Shown here piece by piece: positions 35,800 through 47,400 of a stretch of DNA of 64,000 nt. A program made the position numbers and the translations under genes. Numbering within the stretch: the first letter of the stretch is position 1; every line of letters begins with the position of its first letter. The stretch is from Lethocerus indicus (taxonomy: Eukaryota; Arthropoda; Insecta; Hemiptera; Belostomatidae), in contig JACDQD010000004.1 of NCBI GenBank assembly GCA_019843655.1, forward strand, positions 33,696,900 through 33,760,899, written 5' to 3'. Under the pieces are notes generated by a model. That model searched no databases, was not told the DNA's origin, and saw only the letters and a program-made list of their open reading frames with translations.

Positions 35800-35957
35800 A
35801 ATCAACATTTTGACTTTAGAATTAATTTTATTTTGCTAAAAAGAAGCTTTAATTATTAATCTACTATATATTCACCGATATTATCGACACAACTCTCCGC
35901 CGCCACTTTTACAGCAAATTTTCAATTCCCCTCTTGAAAAACTCCTCGAGACCGAAA
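35800..35957. mobile_element. MITE-A copy, one end missing
   Basis: Landmarks TTGACTTTAGAATTAATTTT, TCTACTATATATTCACCGAT and CTCCGCCGCCACTTTTACAG, then ACTCCTCGAGACCGAAATGA. It runs straight into a PAL right-arm piece at 35,960-36,020. Confidence 0.7.
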
Positions 35958-36020
35958 TGACGGCCGAAACCGGTCTAGCACAAAGGGCCGAAACGGCGAG
36001 AGAGGAGACCACAAAACGGG

Positions 36021-36710
36021 TATATTCAACTGTGACGTTAACGATATGTCAGATGAAGACGTTGACGCAGCCGGCCTAGGCACCGGATGACATTCAATAT
36101 CTAGGCCCCAAAAATGGGGTTGGGGAGGTAATGCCGGAATTGAAGAAAAATAAATTTTCAACGTCCGATCGTTTAATCAGATCGTGCGAATCTTCGTAAC
36201 AATCGAACGCCAGAAGACCTTCGTCCACCGCGCATACGTTGACCCTTGTGATCCCCCATTTAATATATCCGCGAGATCATAATTCGAATAGACATTTCTT
36301 TGTGTTGTTTTTTCACGCAGAAACAGTTTTTTAAAAACAACGCTCTATTGTCGACGAAATAATTATATATCAGTGGTGTCGAGGCGGCTGGAAAACGGAA
36401 ACGGACAATATGTATCGATATATCAGTGAGGTGCGAGAGAATTGCGCAATCCAAGACCAGTATTAGTGGTGCAATAATAAGTGGCACAGAATACATAATT
36501 GTGGCTATTGTAGTTGTGATAAAATACAGAAAAAATAACACAGAACGGGTTCAGTTTTCGGGTTCAGGCGCGACCCGAATTGCGCAATAACGATTCAATT
36601 TCACTTAGAGACCCATACAGGAATTGTATTATCGCTAAATTCCGGTAGAATCGCTAATTACTCCTGCAGGATTGATAACATGCTTTTTCCGGGATTTTAC
36701 TCCTGCGTTC
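36021..36710. other. gene-free stretch
   Basis: No exon or named repeat is recognised. Confidence 0.4.
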
Positions 36711-36712
36711 GG

Positions 36713-37855
36713 ATAATTGTGTTAATTTAAATGGGCGAAAGTCTCGGCGAAAAGAACTTGAATTATCTGTAAAATATTGTGGGTTCGCGTAAACTTGTGG
36801 TGGTAAACTTTGGAGGATTTTTCCTGTAATTTCTAGTAGCGCCACTTTGGATGTTTTCGGCATCTTCACTCCACTGTCACTTGTAAAAGTGGGAAGACGG
36901 CGAGCGGCCGAAACCGGTCTTTCTACGGTATTCCAATGGTACGGTGTGGATTTTCCTGTGTTCCGCTCTAGAACGAGCTTTTTTCCGACCGGTCTCTTTA
37001 TTCCTCCGTACAGGATTACGGCCTATCCGTATTACTGAACTGGCAGAATTCCTAAATCTGGAAAACCACCTGCGTTAATTTTGAACACCCTATATACACG
37101 TATGGAGCGTTACACGATGGAACAACGTGTTTTCATTGTTGGAAAATATTAAAAAATATTTCGGCAGTGACACGAAATCATAAGTTTTTCAATTATTTAC
37201 AAGTTTACAACTAACATGTGGCGTTACCAACCCCTGGCTAGTCGGGATTTTTCCCTCGTGTTCTCAAAACCACCCGAGCCAGCTACACTAGAAGGTGGTT
37301 TTCCACCCTTACGACGTTTAGGAATTCCTGCTGTTTCCCAGTTCCCAGTAATACGGATAGGCCGTAATCCTGTACGGACGAATAAAGAGACCGTTAAGTC
37401 GAATATTCTCGAAAACCTTTTCACTGGAGCTCGTTCTAGAGCGCTTTTCCGAACACAGGAAAAATCTAGTTTAGAACACCTGTTCTGTGGTCTGCCAGGG
37501 GTTGGAATACCGTAGATTTCGCGGTGTTTCTGTCTCCACTCGCCGCCGGTTCGGTCTTCTGCTAGACCGGTTTCGGCCGCTCGCCGTCTTCAGTAGCGGT
37601 GTGTTAGTCACTTTAGACAGTACAAGTGACAGGTGACACAGTGGAGTGAAGATGCCCCGAGGAAAAACATCCAAAGTGGCAAAGTGAGACTGACGCCGCT
37701 ACTGAAGATGGGGCGAGCGGCCGAAACCGGCGAGAGAGTAGAGAAAAATACAGGAAAAATCCCTCCAAAGTTTACCACCACAAGTTTACGCGAACAGATA
37801 ATTCAAGTTCTTTTTGCCGAGACTTTCGCCCATTTAAATTAACACAATTATCTGT
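36713..37855. repeat. 1.1-kb imperfect palindrome with nested PAL arms
   Basis: Outer arms: 36,713-36,830 (TTGTGTTAATTTAAATGGGC, AACTTGTGGTGGTAAACTTT) return inverted at 37,755-37,855 (AAAGTTTACCACCACAAGTT, GCCCATTTAAATTAACACAA). Next inside, a truncated PAL (36,833-36,930) faces a full PAL (37,480-37,740). Innermost arms: 36,940-37,070 (CAGGATTACGGCCTATCCGT) face 37,270-37,465 (ACGGATAGGCCGTAATCCTG). The spacer is about 200 bp. It ends 295 bp before the first coding exon block of CYP4G. Confidence 0.85.
37480..37740. mobile_element. PAL element within the palindrome
   Basis: It starts ACCTGTTCTGTGGTCTGCCA. Left arm CGCTCGCCGTCTTCAGTAGC; core ACAGTACAAGTGACAGGTGA; right arm CCGCTACTGAAGATGGGGCG. 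Confidence 0.75.
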
Positions 37856-38150
37856 AGTACACACACCGTTTAGTAGAGTTGATATTGGACGCTTTGAGAG
37901 GACTTTGAGAGGAGGAGAAAAAAAAAAGAAAGTTTCGAAAACTTCGTTTCGCGTTGCTCAACCCGCCTCAACCTTGATCTATGTGGGTCGGTCGAGTAGA
38001 GGATCTGGCACAAAGGATATGCGTTAAGCATGCGTATTTCTTCGCTAGTTCGTTCATACTCTCACCGAGGACAACTATTTCCTCGTCAATAGATGGGTTT
38101 CAAATTAAAACGAATTGAATTAAATCGAACCTTCCGATTGGTTTTTTCAG

Positions 38151-38390
38151 TTCCAGTCGTCGATTCCCGGACTCCGTGGACGAACGTGTAGAGATGATAC
38201 TGGAAATTTTGGCCGTCGTCCTCTTCTCCTTCGTCGGCTACTACGTCCAATGGAGGATAGCCAACAGGAGGAAGATCGAGATGACCAAGGATATACCGGG
38301 ACCCGGCGGTCTGCCCCTATTCGGTATAGCGTTCTGGGCACTCTTCAAGAAGCATAGCGGTACCTACAACAATGATTTATATATTAGTAT

Positions 38391-38477
<87 letters not shown>

Positions 38478-41400
38478 AGCATCACGTCAGCACTGACATT
38501 AGGCCTCTTCGGACACAATATGCGGACCAACTACTTGAATCAGTGACTAGAAATATTGTTAATTTGGCGAATTCAGTGAAATTATTTAAAATTTATGTCT
38601 ATAATCTGCTGATTTTTACAGGCAGTTCTCTCAGAGCGCTAACAGGATGCTTCGACGGTAGAGCACATTACATTCGTGTACGGGAATAAAATTTTTTGAA
38701 TTAAAAACGTTTTATAAATCGGTTTTGCGAATATTTTTTCTCGGTCTAGAAATATTGAGATCAATTTCTCACTTACTTACGTATTGGGGGTACCAAAAGT
38801 AATCGACATTTTGACTTTGGAATTCATTTTATTTTGCTAAAAACAGAAACTTTAATTATTAATCTACTATATATATATATATATCACCGATATTATCGAC
38901 AACTCTCCGCCAATTTTCTGGAAAATTTTCGATTCCCCTCTTGAAGAACTCCTCAAGACCAAAATACAATTATTATCAAATTTTGGAATTTTTCTTTGAT
39001 TTGCACTCGCAGGAAATGTTATACAATGTTTCTGGATTAAGCTAATTATAATTAATATTTAATAGTGATAATAAAAATCCTGATATATTCGGAGAAAACA
39101 CTCGAGCCAACTGCAAAGGAAGGGTTTTCGCCCTTTTCCACTGCCCCCCGCCCTATTTACTATTAGCTGTGCATTTCTATTTCTGTAGATTTGTGGTGTT
39201 TCTGTCTCCTCTCGCCGGTTTGGGGGGTCTTTTGCTAGACCGGTTTGTCGGCCGCTCGCCATCTTCAGTAGCGCTGTGTCAGCCACTTTGGATAATTTTC
39301 CTGGGGCGCATCCTCACTGCCACTGTGTCACTGTCACCGCTACTGAAGATGGCGAGCGGCCGAAAACCGGTCTAGCAAAACACCCGGGAGACAGATAAAC
39401 ACCACGAACCTAGGGGTATTATTCCAACCCTCTCGCAGGCCACAAAACAGATATGTTATTTCTATTTCTATTTATATTATTTATTCCCAATAATATTATC
39501 TGTCGTCAGAGATATTCGATCTGGCCAGAGAATATTCAACAGTCTACAAGGACGTCGTAAAAGCCCAATTGGGGACGAAATTCTTCTTCGGACTCACAGC
39601 TCCCAAAGATATCGAAGTGAGTATTGATTGAGAAATAATATTTTCAATATTTAATATATCACGTTATATATTCAATATATACCCCAGCGCAAAAATATAT
39701 TTTCCAAAACCGATATTCATTAACCCATCGAGTACCGTAGGCCCCAGATGGGGACCGGTTAATTTTATTAAATTTTTCTTATATTACATATGTGTTTACA
39801 GGAATTTTTTTTATTACTTTCACTAATTTCACACTATAAATACTATTCAAAATAAATGAAATGGGGTCTTATGTGTCGGTTCAACTCTGTAGTGCCCTAA
39901 TCCCCCACGGAATGGGACTCGATTTGAAAAAATATTTGAAAAATGATTTTAAAAATATATTCGATAATAATGCAACATAATAAGTAAAATTATCCGGGGA
40001 AAAAAAATTCGGTACTTAATGTCCACGAATTTCCGCAGATCGTTTAACTCCGAGAAATTTAACTCTTTTTTTTTTGTTGCTAAATTCATTTAAATTATGC
40101 TTGAATTTTAAAATTTCATTTCAGTGAAAAATGATTTTTAAAAACATATTTGATAATAATGCAACATAATAAGTAAAATTATCCGGGAAAAAAAATTCGG
40201 TACTTAATGTCCACGAATTTCCGCAGATAACTGAAAATTTAACTTGCTTGAATTTTAAAATTTCATTTCAGTGAAAAATGATTTTTAAAAACATATTTGA
40301 TAATAATGCAACATAATAAGTAAAATTATCCGGGAAAAAAATTCGGTACTTAATGTCCACGAATTTCCGCATATGCTTATTTCAGTGAAAAATGATTTTT
40401 AAAAACATATTTGATCAACATAATAAGTAAAATTATCTTCCCCACGAATTTCCGCAGATCGTTTGAGAAATTTAACTCTTTTTTTTTTTGTTGCTAAATT
40501 CATTTAAATTATGCATTTTTTTTGTTGCTAAATTCATTTAAATTATGCTTGAATTTTAAAATTTCATTTCAGTTGGTCTTGGGCAGCAACGTGCACATCA
40601 AGAAGTCGTTCGAATTACAAATACTTCGAATCCCCTGGTGTCGGCAACGGTTTGCTAATCAGCGCTGGTAAATCAACCGAATGTTTTTTATTATTTATTA
40701 CAAGTATACTATTATTTTTAGTTTCATTTAAAAAATTGTCCGGTCAAATATTTAAATTTAAACTCGCGCATTGTCCACAATCGAATTGGTGTTCTAACCT
40801 TTTGGTCGGAATTTTCGTTTGGAAAAGTCGAATTCGCTTTGGAAAATTGTCGGTTCCGGCTTCCCGCCACCTTCAGTAGACCGGCAGAGTGTAACATCTC
40901 TTCAAACGCCCAGTGAACGTTACTGCAAAATCAAATATCGCGACAATATTATCTTATTTTCACTTCCGAATTGGCTGTTCAACTGGTTCAGGAACAAAGA
41001 AGTACGGGAATGCGATTATTCCGGGATAATAATGGAGTCCTGTGGGACAGATCATTACTCTGTGGAGGGATTAGTCCGACGTTTCGGAACTGTTACCGGT
41101 TCCGCCGTCAGGTGAAATTTCAAATTCAATCTTCACGAGCAATCTACACGACGACTAGTTCGCCCGCCTGCCTGCCTACTGAAGACGGCGCGAAGCCGAA
41201 ACGATAACAGAGAATTAAGTGCGACCGACTAAGCGCTGTTGTTGTTCTTTGCCAGGCGACACTTGGAGCGCCCACAGGAAGATGATAGCGCCCACTTTCC
41301 ATCTGAACGTACTGAAACGTTTCATAAATCAGTTCAATGTCAGGGAAGGGCCCTCGTCGAGAAGATGGCCAAGGAAGGGGACAAAGAATTCGACTGTCAC

Positions 41401-44400
41401 GACTACATGAGCGAGTGCACTGTCGAAACACTGGTCGGTGAGTGCACTTGACTTTATACACTTCTATATTACGTTCTAATGACAATTTAACAATCAGAAA
41501 TTGAGTATTTTTCAATGGGACTCCCGAGTGAAGGGAACTAATACCGAAGGAATGTTCTCCACTGCACACCAAACAACAAGCCTTCCGACACAAAAAACGA
41601 GATATTCCATTAAAAACGTTTTAATTGAGTTAACTAACTCAGATTTGGTTCAATAATGCAATCCAAAGTATTTGCACAATTGAGAATTACTCAATTCTCA
41701 ATACCGGCGGCAGCCAGCGCCCTCTGTTGGCCAACAATTGAACTATGTTTCTGAGTATTAACAGAAAGAAAATATGGAAAAATGTATTTCTTCCACAAAA
41801 AAAGTGAGGATAAATAACTTTATATAGGTAATAAAAATGAAAATAGTTTACCGGAGGACATGTTCATGAGTAGAATGCCTAAGAGAAAAGAAATGAATAT
41901 TTCTTTGTATCTATTGGTCCGGATTTAGTTTTGAAATTATTTGAACATGAAAATAGTATAAACACTAGCTATTTCCAATAGGACAATAGATATTTTCACA
42001 CGAAATTTATAACAAAACTGCTATTTTTTTTTACATAACATGATAACGTGATGATGTCTCCTAGAGGGTGACAGAAACACAAACCCCCAGGCAGGCCACA
42101 AAAGGGGTATTTTAAAAATTCAGTTAAAACTAAAAAGTAATTCGATGCTGCATTTTCTCAATGACGTCGCAGAAATTCCACGGATGTTTCCGGCTATTGC
42201 TTAAATTCGCTGAACGTTCGACATTCTCTAAAAGGGATACTTTAAGGCAAGGGGAAAGGAAAAATCTAATCTATTTCACAATTCAAGGATAATTCGCCTA
42301 TTTGAGTTTGACTTTTTTTTTTCTACTTACAGAAACTGTAATGGGAGCTGAAAAATGTTTTCAAGGCAACACTTACTACAATTACGCCATGGCAGTTATG
42401 CAGTGAGTGCATTTTATTGTCCTAACCGCCCTGTTTAACGATAGGATATTTGAAATTTTCAAAAATTCATAAAAGAGGTGTTTTCAAATAGCATAAAGTG
42501 TTATGACATTAAATATAATGCAATTTTTTTTTAACGCAGGACAAGATTTTGTCATTTCTCACCCAGACAGCGGTGCACTTGAAGCATTTTATTTATATGT
42601 AATTAAATAAATAAGGACATGTATAGGTTCCTAATGCATATAAGGACAGATCAATTTTTTAAGTGGAATTGATCCTTAAATTTCTACCAAAAATATTTGA
42701 AAACCGATCTATAAAATGTTTTTAATTCAAAAATTTTGAACCTAAAAGGCTACCGTCGAAGCATCCTGTTAGCACTGTCATCAATCTCCATGAGTGTGCA
42801 GTTCCAAATTAACTAATTGTAAAAAAAACAAATTCTGGACATAAATTTTAAATAATTTCACTAAATTAACAATAGTTCTAGTCTATAATCACCGATTCAT
42901 GTAGTTCGTCCGCGTATTGTCCGAAGAGGCCCCGTGTCAGTGCTGACGTGATGCTCAAGTTCCAGGATGTATTACAAAAAGTGGATAACATTAGAATGGA
43001 AATACAAAAATTGTCATTTCTGTTTCAGCATGTGCGACATACTCCATTTGAGGCACACCAGACTCTGGTTCAGGTACGATTCCCTCTTCTACAAACTGGG
43101 AATTGCCAAACGCCAGGAACAGCTTCTGGATCTCATACACAGGTTCAGCGACAAGGTAATATCGGATTTATCAGATTCCGCGGCCTCCTCTCGTAATAGA
43201 GAAGAAAAAATAGAAAAAGATAAAAAAAAGAGGAAAGAAAAAATAGAAAAAAAGGGATGCAAGAAAGGTAGGGAAAGGAAAAAAGAAAAAGGAGAGAAAA
43301 CAGTAGTGTAAAAGTTAGGATCCTTGGCCCGAATGGATTTCGTTACTCCAACTGATTATGTACAGGATCCTGATTTTATTCAGGATTGAATTTCTCTGTA
43401 CAATATTTAATAAGACTGGGGTATACAGTATTCTGTATTTTTTCAGTATTCTAAAAAGAAACTTCAATTATTAATCGACTAAATAATCACCGATATTATC
43501 GACAACTTTCCTCCGCCACTTTTCCGGCAAATTTTCGATTCCCTCCTGAAGAACTCCTCAAGACCGAAATAAATCTTATCAAATTGTTGGATTACTTTTC
43601 GGTACACCTAATATATATATATATTTTTTTCTGTTTCTTTCTCCAGGTCTTCTCCAACAAGAAGGAATCAGTGGAAAAGACGAAGAGGGCGACCACCACC
43701 AGCAGAAGGAGGATGAACAACTGGATCAAGCGGTCGTACCGTCCGAAGGTCAGGACGATAGGTATTCCTTCGGCAAATCTGCCGGCATCAAGGACGATAT
43801 AGACGACAACATAATAGGTAAACGGTGGTATAGTACCGTACATTTCGTGCGTTTCTGTCCGCCCCTCTCTCTAGTCTAGCCTCGGTTCGGCCTTTCGCCA
43901 GACCGGTTTCGGCCGCTCGCCGTCCGTCTTCAGTAGCGCGCTGTCAGTCTGGACCTCCTTCCGACAGAGACCCACCGACGGAAATCCTAATAATTATCGA
44001 AATATAACTTTTGTCTTCCACTGCGAAAAGTGCATCAGTTCCCCGGTGTAACTAAAATTTTTGGACATTTTCCATGATATCCCGTAATACAACAAAATGC
44101 TACTGTCGGCGACAAATAATAATCCTGTATAAATTATTAGGAAGGCCCAATGAAATAGATAACTGTCGAAACTTGAAACTAGACTTTTTATTTATAAGTA
44201 AAATTACGGAAAATTCATTTTTTTTTGTATATAGCTCTTTTGACGTGCATCATGCGCTATTGAAGATCTCCAGGAAAGTGGCGTTTGAGCCGTCTCTGGG
44301 GGGGGGGGGGGGGGGGGAAAAATTCGGGAATGAAACGGGAATAAAGCTTTCAGGAATGGTATTTTATAAATTCGACTGTCCATATTTTGAGGTCGCCAAT

Positions 44401-47400
44401 ATCACAAAAGTAATCGACAATTTGATAAGACTTATTTCGGTCTTGAGAGTAGTTCCATTCGAGAGGGAATTGGAAAATTTGCCGGAAAAGTGTCGAAAAT
44501 ATCGGTGAATATATATATAGTAGATGAATAATTAAAGTTTATTTTTAGCGAAATAAAATGAATTCCAAAGTCAAAATGCCGATTACTTTTTGGGTATCCC
44601 TAATATTATCGATGTCTCGACGTGGAAACTTCCCACAGTTCTACGACGTATGTCCAAGTGAGGCTTTCAATAAGGCTTTGTAAAATCTTCATTTGCCTTA
44701 AATGAGAATAGATTTCGGTTTACCGTAGGTTTGCGCTGTTTCTGTCTTTCGCCAGACCGGTTTTCGGCCGCTCGCCATCTTCAAGTGGCAGTGTTAGTAC
44801 CTTCGCCGCTTTAATAAGTACAGTGAATAAATTGCTTTTAAATGTGAACCGTTTACAGTCTTATTCGGCCGACTCATGCTCTCTCGTGCTGAACGATAAT
44901 ACATATATTATGGTAGAAATATCTGACTTTTCAAAGAAACTATATCGTTTATAATAGGTTCTTTTTCCTTATATACAGGCTTTGTTCGGCCAAGTTGTAC
45001 ATGAATAAATGCAACAGGCCGGCTATAAATATTTATTCGGTCTATTTGAATTTCAATTGTCACTTGCACTTTCGACTGCAGGCGAGAATTTGAATTCCAC
45101 CTTTATTGTATTCAAGAACTGTACGTGTTTCTTTTCACGGCGGACCGAAGAACTTATTCATCAATTCAAATGGGAACTGAATTGAACGTTTAATTGGAAA
45201 CATTAAACGAGGAGCAAAATGCAAAATACGTTATTTTCATTTCAGCATAGATAGTTACCAGAGCCTTTCGACATTCAAGTACACAAGAGAAATTTCACTG
45301 GTGCACTTTGCACTGCACTTTTGCGCACTCCACTATTCCGGGCGAACGTCGCCAACACTCCAATATGGACGTGGTGGATTTCGCGTTCGGCCGTTCGCCG
45401 TCTTCAGTAGCGGCGTTAGTCACGCAGCATCCCGTCGTCACTGTGTCCCACTTGTTTCCCTCCCTACTGCGGATGCCCCTCCAAAAGTGACAGTGAAAGT
45501 GCTACTGAAGACGCGCGTATCACAAAACAGGTGTACCAATCGACGAGCGGTAATATAATATTTCATTATTTTTGGTTTTCCTCTCCGAAGGCGAGAAGAA
45601 AAGATCGCCATTCCTGGAGACGCTGATAGAGCGCTCGATGAACGACGACGGCATAACCGAACAGGAGGTCATCAACCAGGTCAACACTATTATGTTCGAG
45701 GTAAAATTATTAACACTCGTAGCCGTATACATATCTTATATATCGATGTGTATCCTCGAGATATTTATCTGTATTCGGTTGAAGGGTCACGACACAACGG
45801 CCGCTGGTAGCAGCTTCTTCCTTTGCGTAATGGCGGCCTATCCAGAAATACAGGTATATATTTCATCTATCATTAGTATTTGTAATATATTTCAGGTATA
45901 TTTTCCGTTTATTTCTGACCATCCATTGTACGGATTTCTTTTGTATTCTCCCACTGTTTGGTTTATCCGAATTCTATTGGATAATGCGTAATGAACTTCC
46001 ACTTTGACAGAATATGAGAGAAATCAGAAAATTTTGAAAAACTAAATTTTCGATTCTTTCACCTGCCGTTCATATTGAAAGTGTGATCATTTTGGGACCA
46101 CTTTTGACAGAATATATGACAAATCCGGGGTAGTTTAAAACCAATTTGACTCAATTTTATTGACCAGAAACCACATTGTGAGCGGGTTTGCGTTAAAAAT
46201 CACTTCTCAGTCCGTTTTTGCGTTTAAAAATCAATTTTAGCCCAATTTTCTGGTTCAAAACCAGCATTTCAACCTGTTTTGGGTTGAAAAACGCTTTTCA
46301 GGCCGTTTTTGCGTTTCAAAACTAATTTTGTAACCCAATTTTGCTTGTTTTACGTTCAAAAACAACTCGGGCTGTTTTTTTTACCGTAGATTTCGTGCGT
46401 TTCTGTCTCCTCTCTCGCCGGTTCGGTCTTTTGCTAGACCGGTTTCGGCTGCTGGGATTTTCATTTATGGTCTTTGTCGGAAGGAACCACTACTACTATA
46501 AGAAGATGGCGAGCGGCGAAACCAGTCTAGCAGAAAGATAGACCGAACACACGAAATCTACGGCATTGTCTCAACCCCTCGCAGACCACAAAACGGGTAT
46601 TTTAAACTTCTTTTTTTTTCTATATACAGGCTAAATGCCACGAAGAGATAGACAGGATCTTCGGCGATTCGGACAGGGACGTCACTTTCAACGACACCCT
46701 GGAGATGAAATACCTGGAAAGGTGCCTGCTGGAGACCCTGAGGCTGTTCCCTCCCGTTCCCCTAATCTCCAGGGAACTGGACCACGACCTCACTCTAAGT
46801 CAGTAGACAGTCGGAGTGTACGCTTTTACCCTACACTGTACCATATTACTCTAGACCAGGAAACGCCGATGAGTAGCAGTGAAAATTCCCAAAAAAGGAC
46901 AATTTTGACCATAAAAATAGTTCTCCTTGGGCTCTTTCTGAATACGGCCTGTTGACTTAGTTTTTACTTAAATTATAATAAGCCCGCCAGGCATAAACCC
47001 ACAACAACTTGATGGAGTGCATTACAGACAGGGTATTGTATTAAGATTACCGATTAAACCTTAAAATTAATTAACAAGATAATTCTGGATAACAGACTGT
47101 CCAGTAACAATCTGGATTGATGAGTTATAATTAATTAGGTAATAAAACAAATAGTAGTGATGTGGTCGTAGAAGATTCGTTACTAGATTGAATTGATTGA
47201 AATTACTAGTATACCAAGAGCGTCTTTAAGATATTTATTATACTGTCATAAATTTCAAGAACTCTCCCAAGAGTGGAGGATTCCTTTAGCCCTTCGGCGG
47301 CACTGTCGTTAACTTTAATTTTTTAAACCTTTTATTTTTATATAATCAAATTCATCATGTTATAAGAACAATTGATGTATGTTTGTTGTTCCTCAACATA

